A stretch of 31,450 nt of DNA from Euryarchaeota archaeon UBA550. Lineage in GTDB: Archaea > Thermoplasmatota > Poseidoniia > Poseidoniales > Poseidoniaceae. Under the pieces are notes generated by a model. The model had not been told where the DNA came from. It worked only from the letters and a program-made list of their open reading frames with translations, and searched no databases. Positions 15,201 to 23,175 of this stretch are shown here, piece after piece; position 1 is the first letter of the stretch; each line of letters begins with the position of its first letter. Made by a program: the position numbers and the translations under genes. The DNA is taken from NCBI GenBank assembly GCA_002506705.1, contig DAYA01000073.1, forward strand, positions 1-31,450, given 5' to 3'.

Positions 15201-17258
15201 CATGACGCAAACCGAAATGGAGAAGCAGACCCTAGTGAGTATGCTCACAAGATTGTAACAAACAACACAGAAGCTGATCGTAAGGTTTTCACAACGACAA
15301 TAGATCATTCTAGAAATCCGAATATGGGTAGGGTTTCCTACTACTGGGATGGTGGTGACAATGCAGGGAATCCACTTCACTACAGTACTGTAATCGATGA
15401 CCAGGAATACACTTGGGAAAGCGGTCCTGGCTTCAATGCAGACGATGCAACGTTCAGAACACGCAAGGACTCATCGGCAATTTTCACCGGACTTGACTGG
15501 GTCGGACACAATGACGGTGCTCCTATCTTCGCTGGGACTGAACAAACAATCTCTCTAGGATTAATCGATGCAAATACTGCAATCGATTTCGAGTACATCG
15601 ATTTAGTATTCGACTTTGAGGGCCCAGATAGTGAAGTTGACCAACAAAGAATTTCCTATTATGGAACAACAGATATGTTTACGAGTAATTCTGAATTTAT
15701 TTCGCTTGCATCATCTTCAAACATGGTTCAAACGACAAATGAATCTGGAATGCCGCTGATATTGATCGATTTCGACTTCACTATGGGTTGGGATTGGCCA
15801 GATGAGGAAATATCTGACCTGGCCTTAGAATACAAGGAAAGAGGTTCTGAGTTCCCAACAAGACACATCATTTCAGAACACACATTCACGGTAGAAAACG
15901 ACTTGGTATTGGATGCTTCAACATTCTTGGTCGAAGATATTAGCGAGCCAAGGACAGGTCTTGTTGCAGATGGAAGCAGAGTAAGAAACGATGACAGACT
16001 AGAATTTACAGGACGTGTTGTATACGAAGGAAGCAATGTTCCAGCGCCAAATGATGCATCTATTGTCATTGAGGTATTCGACGGGGAGAGCATATGGTCA
16101 GATGGTTCACTATCCGATATGGGAGAGTACTCCGTTGAAGTTCCACTTTCACATGCAGAATCATTGCGTTCCTCGCCAACCCGTACATGTCTGATTTCGA
16201 TTGGTGGAATTCCAGGAACGGGCGAAGACATGACCGGACAAACCGTTTCTACTACTCTCAGAGTTGTTGTAGACGACACAGCACCTAGAGTTGTCAGCAG
16301 GGTAGCCCCACTCAATGTCATCGACATTTCAGCGACAACAGACCTAACAAAGGTCCCTGTGGAATTCTTTGGTACCGAAGACGCCGACATGACCGGCTCG
16401 CAGCAAAGAGTACACTGGGTGATGCGTGACTCTAGTAGAACTCTCACATTAGGTGCAGGACAATCAATTCTTGGTATGCAGCAAGACGGTCAGAGTGTGA
16501 TTTGGACAGGTACTGTCGACTTGACAGACGAAGGAAGAATTACTCCTCGTGAGGGTGATTGGGTTGGATTCTACCTTACCGGATATGACTCTGCTGGAAA
16601 TGAATTCCCAGTTGTTTCGAACTCTGAGGCAAGTCCAATCGCAGAGGTTGCTGCGGATGATACAGACTTTGAGAGGCAATGGGTAAGACTGGGTGCAGTC
16701 GGACCACAATTGAAGATTGGTTCAGTTCAATTATCTGATGACCACGTTGCCCCAGGTCAAGAAATAGAAATCACAGCGGATGTTTTGAACGTTGGAGGAG
16801 AAACCAACTTCCAGTTCAAGGTTGCATTCTATGCAGGGGACGCTATAGTTCCATTCGACTCTGTCACATTGAATAACATCGATGCTAACCAAAATATTCC
16901 AGTTTCAGTCAAGTGGAACGCCAAGGAAGGAATAGACAGAATCAGAGTAGTCGTTGACCCTGATGATGTCATTGTAGAGGTTAATGATGATGACAACACG
17001 GCTGAACACAAAGTCGAGATCGTTTACGTTTCATACATGGGTTGGTTTGACTCAATTAGAGAGCAACCTCTGATTTGGCTATTCTCTATACTATCAATAA
17101 TCGTCTTAGTCGCTATTGGAATCACTGCTAATAGAACTGCTATCTCTCATGGTGACGAAGCACTATTCAATGAAGAGTGGGAAGAAGAGGAAGATTGGGA
17201 AGAGGATGACGACGAAGAATACGAAGATGATGACGACGATTACGACGAGGATTACTGA
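12249..17258 (+). CDS. Giant secreted cell-surface protein with CARDB-like domain, C-terminal TM anchor and acidic tail
   Basis: This 1669-residue protein starts with the signal peptide MKKSLFLTLIFFTSLMSPFA, cleaved near AAADV. The ectodomain is Ser/Thr/Gly/Asn-rich with many beta segments. A propeller-like stretch lies in the first third (YVSATYTSTSVY, GRMFLLMYES, NRYLYEVNPSN). Later parts contain TSP3-like acidic DHDANRNGEADPSEY, a possible calcium loop. A CARDB-like domain (about 1484-1594: LKIGSVQLSDDHVAPGQEIE, then VIVEVNDDDNTAEHKVEI) precedes one TM helix (about 1609-1630). The cytosolic tail is almost entirely Glu/Asp with Trp and Tyr. The frame is open to a GTG at 12210, but the signal peptide and the GAGGCGG ribosome-binding site support ATG 12249. 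The function is not evident; adhesion or S-layer-associated architecture is inference. Length and layout resemble the protein encoded at 593-5719. Confidence 0.82.
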   Translation: MKKSLFLTLIFFTSLMSPFAAADVTETQFSDGSTSYTHTFTGTGDGFAGNLTFPYGAEVSSATFDIAGEPSSTSWGNMTTNSDFGGAGTGTWSGIPPGFAYGNRQNLEVGNDQVKLVGNPTEDVNGLDRSTSGTSTGGIVNNTGGFAANGNQGFIGTTKSQSSISLSTSTSSYRGFVIANGDEYVSATYTSTSVYTTPTMKRYNATTGAYIGTASVGTCTSYSTPLYSTYDAESDGNGNVWTVSYSYRILVKWSVSQTTGAWNCLGTYSYSGSYYPMGVDIDEDSGRMFLLMYESVYPNYNRYLYEVNPSNPSSVNGSWLLGTREQLGTSSTQSSGLIVDLPKIITNEYYRSYGYHNHFTMDGIFVERNGKVQIDGGGHYGMDQLGDNTFGYQCHYSSYCSGKLNKILRKGTGAVYDHRTPTSTSSVVTSSTKLLSKTVTEITVSALVGYVPSNTSIELEVSNDGGTTWISGIFNQKLIFSNPGSSIVWKAYLNGTSTETPVLDFVALTYSTSYQTSGYIQLRSNYYSGTAPVAITAYWNATTPSGTGLQVEFQDTSTKTFQFSGETKTVSMTTGYIYVYVRYTSTGANTPVLDDLQIALHSNAPQGVGIDVGGDGSNEWTSQGVLLGTTTQGGTAFVKEFNDLIPDTGAGSVSIPVYVTAESAGIVVLERFSVTYSINTVNLDINIPEGEILHERTEPYEVVTRHIVGDGANNYIQSATLSFLASPSSSAPTLEWQDGDIFPSPNDPDDWVEIDQSSWSVLNNGILEIHWLFYVTSNFPDQENVRFVTSCTDTTGSNGFSPTPLSSTSGLRVNNSFGLGWLKVRDNFGEVTSDDLEDGSWVAAGETLHFQGAMWFADSTDAPKDNAFDVRIAMNGFVDAAWRDTSNINGSFFISVDMPDIDVESGLTYEIQTYNERDATKVLASNSDWMRTYKVDATHPEALMTAPDEDAYEAADEAQEISILLSDAVGDPTDLSLYYWVEADHDANRNGEADPSEYAHKIVTNNTEADRKVFTTTIDHSRNPNMGRVSYYWDGGDNAGNPLHYSTVIDDQEYTWESGPGFNADDATFRTRKDSSAIFTGLDWVGHNDGAPIFAGTEQTISLGLIDANTAIDFEYIDLVFDFEGPDSEVDQQRISYYGTTDMFTSNSEFISLASSSNMVQTTNESGMPLILIDFDFTMGWDWPDEEISDLALEYKERGSEFPTRHIISEHTFTVENDLVLDASTFLVEDISEPRTGLVADGSRVRNDDRLEFTGRVVYEGSNVPAPNDASIVIEVFDGESIWSDGSLSDMGEYSVEVPLSHAESLRSSPTRTCLISIGGIPGTGEDMTGQTVSTTLRVVVDDTAPRVVSRVAPLNVIDISATTDLTKVPVEFFGTEDADMTGSQQRVHWVMRDSSRTLTLGAGQSILGMQQDGQSVIWTGTVDLTDEGRITPREGDWVGFYLTGYDSAGNEFPVVSNSEASPIAEVAADDTDFERQWVRLGAVGPQLKIGSVQLSDDHVAPGQEIEITADVLNVGGETNFQFKVAFYAGDAIVPFDSVTLNNIDANQNIPVSVKWNAKEGIDRIRVVVDPDDVIVEVNDDDNTAEHKVEIVYVSYMGWFDSIREQPLIWLFSILSIIVLVAIGITANRTAISHGDEALFNEEWEEEEDWEEDDDEEYEDDDDDYDEDY

Positions 17259-17304
17259 ACCTCAAATCGTTGCACTCTTGAACCAGTGACTTCGCCCAAC
17301 AAAC

Positions 17305-20300
17305 ATGGCCGAAGGTGTCTTCTCTAAACTCGACGAGAGTTTGCAGAAGGCTCTTGACGAGCGTGGATGGACTCCAACACCAGTACAGCAAGTCACTCAG
17401 GATGAGATATCTGCGGGTGGAGATAGGCTAATCGTTGCCCCGACCGGTTCGGGAAAAACCATGGCTGCAATGCTGCCACTTCTAGACCGCAGTCTCAAAA
17501 ATGGTTGGCAAGGGATGTCAATACTCTACATTACACCATTGCGGGCACTAAATCGCGACGTGGATAGAAGACTTGAGGAAATTACCAATGCAGTTGGGAT
17601 GCGTTTGGGCCTTAGACACGGTGACACCACTCAATCAGAGAGGAGTAAGCAAGTAAGAAATCCTCCAAATGTCATGATAACTACACCAGAGACATTTCAG
17701 TTAATGTTCACTGGCTCCAAACTCAGGGAATTGCTCAAGTCAGTGCAAGCGGTAGTGATTGATGAGTTACACGAAATCGCTGACGGCGAAAGGGGGTGGC
17801 AACTTTCGGTTGGATTATCCCGCCTTGAGTCATTTATTGGAAGAAAGGTTCAGAAAATCGGCTTATCTGCGACTATAGGTAATCCAGATCAAGTTGCAAA
17901 ATGGTTATCCAAGGATGCTGAAGCAATTAATGCAATAGCACCACGGTCAACTGAATTATCAGTTGATGCAATCATTCAGATGCCAGAAGATGAAGTTGGT
18001 TCACTTGAATTGGCGATATCTCCTCGAGCTCACGCTACCTTGCGTGGCCTTGCAGACATCATATCAGAGAACAACCCTTGTCTTGTATTCGTTAATTCAA
18101 GAAACAGTGCGGAAACAGTTTCACAACGCCTTACAGCCATAGCACCAGATCTCTCAATAGGAGTTCATCATGGTTCGCTTGCAAAGGAAACCAGAACTCA
18201 GATGGAGAATGACCTAAGGGAAGGTAATTTGCAAGGTTTGGTGTGTACTTCCAGTCTTGAACTAGGAATTGACGTTGGTAGTGTTAGCCACATCGTACAG
18301 ATTCGTTCTCCTCGCTCGGTTGACCGAATGTTGCAAAGGGTAGGAAGGGCAGACCACAGGCTTGGAGGAGTCGGTCGCGGTAATTTACTCTCGTGGGAAA
18401 GCGATGACCTCTTCGAATCTGCAGTAATTGCGAGAAGAGCCATTGCAGGAGAGATAGAGCCGGTTGAATGGAGAGATAGACCGCTGTCGGTTGCAGCTAA
18501 CCAGATTGTGATGATGGTCCATAGCCATGGAGCGTTACCGATTGATGAGATAACAGAGGCGATTGCAGGTGCATGTCAATTCGAGGATTGGTCTCGCAAT
18601 GATACGATTGCCATAGGTAAAATCCTTGCAGATAGATGGGTTATTCGATGTGAAGATGAACCAAGTTCAATTCCATGGTACAGATGGCCTCATGACGTTT
18701 GGAAAGAATTACAGAATTCTAGCAAAAAAGAGTTGCCTGAACAACCTAAACTGGCATACGATGAAGAGCCCACTGAGGACATTTCAAGATTGAAATTCGA
18801 AGTTCCAAAAAAATACGAAAAGGGTTGGCTCAGCCGTTCGGGAAGAACCAGAGAATGGGTTTCAAAACACCTCTCAATGATTCCAGATAAACAATCATAC
18901 AGAGTGAGGGATGCTGTGACTCGTCAACCGCTTGGTAACGTTGACGAGGCGTTCGTTTTGTCTCTAAACGACGGTGGAGAAGAACAAGATGGAAGTCAGA
19001 GAAGATTCGTAATGGCGGGACGTACCTGGATTGTAGTCGATGCCGATCCAGAGCAAAGCGAATTGCTCGTTGCGCCGGTTTCAGACCAAGGACATGCACC
19101 ACAGTGGGTCGGAGAGTTGCCACCAACTCCTGCTAATATTGCTAGAGAAGCTGGGCGTTTACGCAGGCTTTTTGCAGTCGATTTGGGTCTAATGGAGGAT
19201 GAACCTGTAAGCCAAATTGACCCGGCAGAGTTGTTGAAAGGAAATTCGAAATTAGATGATTACCCGCTTAACGGGGAAGCAAAGGGAATGCTAGCAGACA
19301 TAATCAGTAACCATTTCTCTTCGGCTCAAATGATTCCAAGCGAGCGACTAATAACCATCGAAGACAGAAGTGATGCGTTAGTGATAAATTCCTGTCAAGG
19401 TAATCGAATTAATGAGGCACTGGGGCACTATCTGTTAGCCATGGCTAGCACACGCTCTGGCAAATGGGGTAGACTGATTGTAGAGCCATGTAGAATCTCA
19501 CTTCAAGTGGGCGGTGTGACTCCTCGAGAGATTATCGAATGGTTATGTGAAACACCTCCAGAAGCTCTGGAAGGTGTCCTTTCAGTAACTCTTCCCAACT
19601 CACGTGAGGTAAGATGGAGATTCGCTCAAATCGCCAAAATATTCGGAATTTTACGCCATGGAGTAGACCCAAGAAAAATCAACATTCAAGCTCTGTTGAA
19701 GAAATATCGAGGAACCCCAGTTATGGTAGAGGTACTCTCGAAATTATTCCATGAAAGGATGGATGTAAACGGTGCCAGCGATGTAATGCGAGCGCTTCAA
19801 TCCGGATTAATCGGCCTAGAAGTTACGGCTATGGGTCCATTGGGTATCTCAAGCAAATCGGAGAAGGATTTGCTTCTTCCAAATTTTGACAACCAACAAG
19901 TGAGAGCCAGACTAGAAGGCAGATTGATGAACGAAAGGGCGGTTTTGTGTTGTCTAAGGTGTCAATCAATCCGTAGGTTTAGAGTTGCAAGATATCCTGA
20001 AATTTCAGATGCCAAAGTTTGTCTAAAGTGCAAAGGACAAATGCTGGCATGCGCAAGAGAAGGTCTCGAGAAACAGTTGATTGAATGGGTTAAGTCCGAT
20101 GATGAGAAAACTAGAGATCGAATGATGAAGAATGCCCAAGCGGTTGCAAACCGTGGAATGGATGCTATTCTTGCACTAATGGGTAGAGGTGTAGGTGAAG
20201 CGACTTGTCAGCGTCTCATGCGCAAGGTGCAAAGAGGAGACAAAGACGCTCTATTGGAAGCAATTCATTATGCTGAGATAGAATATGCAAGAACCAGAAG

Positions 20301-20313
20301 ATTCTGGGGTTAA
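17305..20313 (+). CDS. Lhr-like superfamily 2 DNA/RNA helicase
   Basis: This 1002-residue ATP-dependent helicase has motif Q-like PTPVQQ (24-29), Walker A APTGSGKT (45-52), motif Ia ITPLRALNRD, motif Ib TTPETF, Walker B IDELHE (152-157), motif III LSATIGN (187-193), motif IV region CLVFVNSRNSAE, motif V SSLELGIDVG and motif VI QRVGRADHR (344-352). The G-I-D-x-G and Q-R-x-G-R-x-x-H-R forms are those of Lhr-family helicases, which translocate 3' to 5' and act in DNA repair. A four-cysteine zinc site lies near the C-terminus (CCLRC 882-886; CLKC 906-909), followed by a helical end. The ATG start at 17305 has no strong ribosome-binding site. The gene starts 46 bases after the giant surface-protein gene; its last bases overlap the convergent lipoprotein gene. 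Confidence 0.87.
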   Translation: MAEGVFSKLDESLQKALDERGWTPTPVQQVTQDEISAGGDRLIVAPTGSGKTMAAMLPLLDRSLKNGWQGMSILYITPLRALNRDVDRRLEEITNAVGMRLGLRHGDTTQSERSKQVRNPPNVMITTPETFQLMFTGSKLRELLKSVQAVVIDELHEIADGERGWQLSVGLSRLESFIGRKVQKIGLSATIGNPDQVAKWLSKDAEAINAIAPRSTELSVDAIIQMPEDEVGSLELAISPRAHATLRGLADIISENNPCLVFVNSRNSAETVSQRLTAIAPDLSIGVHHGSLAKETRTQMENDLREGNLQGLVCTSSLELGIDVGSVSHIVQIRSPRSVDRMLQRVGRADHRLGGVGRGNLLSWESDDLFESAVIARRAIAGEIEPVEWRDRPLSVAANQIVMMVHSHGALPIDEITEAIAGACQFEDWSRNDTIAIGKILADRWVIRCEDEPSSIPWYRWPHDVWKELQNSSKKELPEQPKLAYDEEPTEDISRLKFEVPKKYEKGWLSRSGRTREWVSKHLSMIPDKQSYRVRDAVTRQPLGNVDEAFVLSLNDGGEEQDGSQRRFVMAGRTWIVVDADPEQSELLVAPVSDQGHAPQWVGELPPTPANIAREAGRLRRLFAVDLGLMEDEPVSQIDPAELLKGNSKLDDYPLNGEAKGMLADIISNHFSSAQMIPSERLITIEDRSDALVINSCQGNRINEALGHYLLAMASTRSGKWGRLIVEPCRISLQVGGVTPREIIEWLCETPPEALEGVLSVTLPNSREVRWRFAQIAKIFGILRHGVDPRKINIQALLKKYRGTPVMVEVLSKLFHERMDVNGASDVMRALQSGLIGLEVTAMGPLGISSKSEKDLLLPNFDNQQVRARLEGRLMNERAVLCCLRCQSIRRFRVARYPEISDAKVCLKCKGQMLACAREGLEKQLIEWVKSDDEKTRDRMMKNAQAVANRGMDAILALMGRGVGEATCQRLMRKVQRGDKDALLEAIHYAEIEYARTRRFWG

Positions 20314-21449
20314 TCTCCCTCGATTTCCATAAGGTTAACTCTCTCAGCGGCTTCTACAACGTCACCCTCTTCCCACCAATCTACTGCGATAAAGGTCGGC
20401 CGCTTGCCGTGTAAATCGATGCACTCAATCGCTCTCTCAATCATGAAGTCAACGTCATTTGCCTCTCCAGCTCTGTTCGGGTCTGAAAGACCGGCTTGAT
20501 TTTTCAACCAGTTATTCATGTGGAATACAGGTTGATTTACGTCCCCTCTAAGTTTCTCGCAATCCATTGATGATGTGTCATCATCTGCGTAGTTTGTTGT
20601 CCAACTATGGGTGAGGAAATCATGGAAATATGGATGACTGGAATCAGCGGACTGCTCCCAAAATACAACCAATCTCTTGTCCATGTTTATCATTTCAATT
20701 AGCGTAGGCCATTCGGTATTCATTTCATGAATATACATCATCTCTGATAGGCCAACATCATCGAATATCTCTTTGAGGTGGTCGGGCTCTACATAGTTTT
20801 CAATCAGCAGAGTGACGATATCCCTGTCCTCGCTGTTCATTTCAGATTCTAAATTACTGAGCCAATTCCACGGGTCTACTGCCCCGTACGTGCATGGAGA
20901 GAATCCTCTATCTGAATCTCCATGACAAAATCTGACATTAGAAGCGCTTTGATCTGCTGTTGTCAAATAGTGAGTATCTAGCATGAAGGCTCTCATTCCA
21001 GCGTTCCACTGAGCTTGAAAACCGGTTCTATGATTGCTAGCAGGATAGTAGATATTGTCTTCGTGAGTAGAATAAGAGTTGTGAGTTTCAGGGAAAGTTA
21101 CACTATCGTAGGATCTGTGACATAGAATTACTAATCCATTGCAAGGAATAGTTTCCATGAATTCGCAAGTACCGTCATCCTCAGTTGCATTGGAATCGTA
21201 GTTCATCGCTGATTCATCAGTACAACCCAAAACGGGCTCTGGCTCTGGTTCAGGTTCTTCATATTCACATGAACCATCGTCTTCAGTTGCTTGAGAATCG
21301 TAATTTTCAGCCTCTGAGTCAGTGCACCCAAGAATCGGTTCGATTTTCTCAGAATTTTCTTCAGAACTCTCTTCATTCACATCATCAAGGTAGGTACAAC
21401 CCGGGATGAGAAGCAAAACTACGGCCATTAACACCCGTATGTTCTGCAT
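20310..21449 (-). CDS. Lipoprotein with two Cys-rich GCTD repeats and a PI-PLC-like phosphodiesterase domain
   Basis: This 379-residue protein starts with a lipoprotein signal peptide; lipobox LIPGC puts the lipidated cysteine at 18. Two repeats of the form G-C-T-D-x-x-A-x-N-Y-D-S-x-A-T-E-D-D-G-x-C-E (41-62 and 75-96) are joined by a Glu-Pro linker. The rest matches a PLC-like TIM-barrel phosphodiesterase: PETHNSYSTHE with candidate catalytic His123, GMRAFMLDTHYL (Asp158), VRFCHGDS with His176, DIVTLLIENYV, EWPTLIEMI and KRLVVFW. Such enzymes cleave phosphodiesters in phosphoinositides or related head groups; the substrate here is unknown. The frame is open to 21581, but only the ATG at 21449 gives a clean lipoprotein signal and avoids overlapping the upstream gene. 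It is the last gene of a minus-strand unit; its 3' end overlaps the helicase gene by 4 bases. Confidence 0.78.
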   Translation of the reverse strand: MQNIRVLMAVVLLLIPGCTYLDDVNEESSEENSEKIEPILGCTDSEAENYDSQATEDDGSCEYEEPEPEPEPVLGCTDESAMNYDSNATEDDGTCEFMETIPCNGLVILCHRSYDSVTFPETHNSYSTHEDNIYYPASNHRTGFQAQWNAGMRAFMLDTHYLTTADQSASNVRFCHGDSDRGFSPCTYGAVDPWNWLSNLESEMNSEDRDIVTLLIENYVEPDHLKEIFDDVGLSEMMYIHEMNTEWPTLIEMINMDKRLVVFWEQSADSSHPYFHDFLTHSWTTNYADDDTSSMDCEKLRGDVNQPVFHMNNWLKNQAGLSDPNRAGEANDVDFMIERAIECIDLHGKRPTFIAVDWWEEGDVVEAAERVNLMEIEGD

Positions 21450-21486
21450 ATGCGGAAGAGAATGCTTGAAGATTTCAAACCACCGA

Positions 21487-21957
21487 CTAAAATCGTGGGT
21501 CTTTGGGCCCATCTGTCCTTTGGATGTTAACTCCATGGCTCTCAAGATATCCGATTCCATTTTCTCCACCGAAACCACCATCCACGATTACGACTTTGCC
21601 AATTCCAGCGTGGTGGATTAATTTGGCACACATCATGCATGGCTCTCCTGTGACTAGCAGCCATGCATCTTTGGTAGGAACACCGTTAGCAGCGGCATTG
21701 CATATTAGGTTCATTTCAGCGTGATGGCATCCGATTTCGACCCTTGTCCCGGATTTGACATTCATTGTGTCTCTTAGGCATTCGTCACCGCCACACAGGT
21801 CTCCTCCTCCACGGGGTCCTCCATTGTAGCCGTCCATCAAGACAACGTTTCTATCTGGGTCAACAAGCAGTGCGCCGAACTTGCGCCTTGGACAGTTGCT
21901 TGCTTTTGCAAGGGCAAGACATTGTTCGATTCTAATTTCGAGATGCTTGTCCTTCAT
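21487..21957 (-). CDS. Deoxycytidylate (dCMP) deaminase-like zinc enzyme
   Basis: This 156-residue protein has the cytidine/dCMP deaminase zinc motif: CHHAEMN with zinc ligand His79 and proton-shuttle Glu81, and GEPCMMCAKLIHHAGI with Cys107 and Cys110. The N-terminal part (NCPRRKFGALLVDPDRNVVL, then GYNGGPRGG) matches the dCMP deaminase/ComEB group. Extra cysteines (C22, C55, C60, C77) may form the second, structural zinc site common in that group. It would convert dCMP to dUMP for dTMP synthesis. It lies between folC and the PLC-like lipoprotein gene; nearness to folC fits a link between folate and thymidylate metabolism. Another free-nucleotide or modified-base deaminase is possible but less likely. 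The start is ATG at 21957. Confidence 0.87.
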   Translation of the reverse strand: MKDKHLEIRIEQCLALAKASNCPRRKFGALLVDPDRNVVLMDGYNGGPRGGGDLCGGDECLRDTMNVKSGTRVEIGCHHAEMNLICNAAANGVPTKDAWLLVTGEPCMMCAKLIHHAGIGKVVIVDGGFGGENGIGYLESHGVNIQRTDGPKDPRF

Positions 21958-21983
21958 CAGTTACCCCAACCCTCTCCCATTCA

Positions 21984-23114
21984 TCAAAGTATGTCGGCAT
22001 TTTCACCAAGGTACTCTAGGATATTGCCGCACAGATATAGGGAACCTATTACCAAAAAAAGGTCTACATCTTCACTGAATGATTGTAATGCTTTGACTGG
22101 GTCAGGGATATGCTCCAAGCCCGCTATTGGCTCTTTTACTCCAGGATAGCGACCGTTTTGTGGTTCAGTCGTAATTATCTCAAGCGGTGGATTATTCAAT
22201 ATCAAGTCGAAAAGCGGATTTAAGAAATCAGTCATGTGCTGTTGGGGTGAGCATCCGAATAGTAAGGACCACCTTTTTGGCAATACTGAGGCAATCTCAG
22301 GCATTGCTCTTTCCATTCCGCTTGGGTTGTGTGCAGCTTCGAGTAGGTAATTTTGCTTCCCGGGGATGTATTGCATTCTCGCTGGCCATCGAATTGGCCT
22401 TCTGACAAATGAATAACCGATCATTGAACAAAGCATCTCTGCAAGATCTGCAGCCTCGTCCATGAATGTTGATTTTTCAGGGGTGTAAAATCTGGCGCTA
22501 ATCGCTTCGTCTCTCATCGCATTACGAACCTTAGCATTCCCAGGGTCTCGAATAAGCATCGGTACACCTGGTCTCCAGATGGCAGCCTTCTCTTTTGCAA
22601 CCGCCTCGATGGTTTCTCCGAGAATGTCACTGTGTTCAAGGCTAACAGATGTAACTAGACAACCAACTACGTCAGCGGTTCTAGTTGCATCAAGGCGCCC
22701 GCCGAGTCCAGTTTCTAATACCATGATTGAAACTCCAGCATCCCTACAAGCAAGCAGTGCGACGAGGTATGTTATTTCGAAGAAGGTCAATTCGTGATTC
22801 AAGCCTTTGACAGTATTGAGCGCTTTATCAAACTGGTCTGCAGAAACGGATTTCCCATCAACTCTGACTCTTTCTTCAATGCTGATTAGATGTGGAGAAG
22901 AAAAGAGCCCAACTCGATAACCAGCCCTTACCAAACCAGCAACCAACTGAGCGCAAGCACTTCCTTTCCCGTTGGAGCCGGCAACGTGGATGCAATCCAT
23001 ATCCCTATCTGGTCTGTCAAGGGCTTCCAGTGCTGCGTTTACCCTCTCTGTCCCAAGTGACATCCCCTTGGATTTGGAGGCGTAAAGCCACTCTCTAGCA
23101 CTGCTTTCTGTCAT
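21984..23114 (-). CDS. folC: FolC-type folylpolyglutamate/dihydrofolate synthase, shortened
   Basis: This 376-residue enzyme of the Mur ligase family adds glutamate to folates or pterins in an ATP-dependent reaction. It shows HVAGSNGKGSACA with the P-loop (43-55), GLFSSPHL (69-76), LETGLGGRLDAT (133-144), VSLEHSDILG (157-166), AKEKAAIWRPG and LLEAAHNPSGM (257-267), in FolC order. It is shorter than the usual 420 or so residues. Between ARFYTPEKS and PARMQYIPGK I cannot find the G-x-H-Q/N-x-x-N-A segment that normally closes the central domain, so about 40 residues appear lost. The frame extends to a TTG at 23141, but ATG 23114 is preferred because the hairpin at 23115-23131 lies just upstream. 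It heads a minus-strand unit with the dCMP deaminase-like gene and is divergent from the presenilin-like gene. Confidence 0.82.
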   Translation of the reverse strand: MTESSAREWLYASKSKGMSLGTERVNAALEALDRPDRDMDCIHVAGSNGKGSACAQLVAGLVRAGYRVGLFSSPHLISIEERVRVDGKSVSADQFDKALNTVKGLNHELTFFEITYLVALLACRDAGVSIMVLETGLGGRLDATRTADVVGCLVTSVSLEHSDILGETIEAVAKEKAAIWRPGVPMLIRDPGNAKVRNAMRDEAISARFYTPEKSTFMDEAADLAEMLCSMIGYSFVRRPIRWPARMQYIPGKQNYLLEAAHNPSGMERAMPEIASVLPKRWSLLFGCSPQQHMTDFLNPLFDLILNNPPLEIITTEPQNGRYPGVKEPIAGLEHIPDPVKALQSFSEDVDLFLVIGSLYLCGNILEYLGENADIL

Positions 23115-23131
23115 TGGCCCCGTAGGGGCCA
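23115..23131 (-). repeat. Perfect 7-bp inverted repeat directly before the folC start
   Basis: TGGCCCC-GTA-GGGGCCA forms a seven-pair stem with a three-base loop and abuts the folC ATG at 23114 in the divergent gap before the presenilin-like gene. Its design (7-bp stem, 3-base loop, GGCC core) is the same as the hairpin at 12210-12226. If the message starts upstream of it, it would mask the start region. A palindromic protein-binding site is an alternative. The remaining 44 bases of the gap hold a possible TATA (AGTATATCC, 23131-23139) for the plus-strand gene. Confidence 0.6.
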
Positions 23132-23175
23132 GTATATCCAATGATTAGAAAACCACCCTCATTCTCCGCACAAGC

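Noticed and set aside
15728..16447. A 239-codon open frame on the minus strand inside the second giant surface-protein gene
   Set aside because: It is a shadow of the plus-strand gene: composition is Ser/Thr/Val-rich with no domain, and the sense frame has clear protein features throughout.
17160..17255. Low-complexity GAA/GAC-rich stretch as a microsatellite or recombination site
   Set aside because: It is the coding sequence for the acidic tail, with mixed Glu and Asp codons and no exact unit repeat.
21180..21330. Direct repeats coding for the GCTD units as a possible CRISPR or mobile repeat
   Set aside because: The similarity is at the protein level, in frame within one gene, with diverged codons.
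21450..21581. N-terminal extension of the PLC-like lipoprotein
   Set aside because: It would bury the lipoprotein signal peptide inside the protein and overlap the dCMP deaminase-like gene.
23115..23141. TTG start for FolC at 23141
   Set aside because: The nine extra codons are encoded by the perfect inverted repeat, and ATG 23114 starts a normal FolC N-terminus. Not fully excluded.
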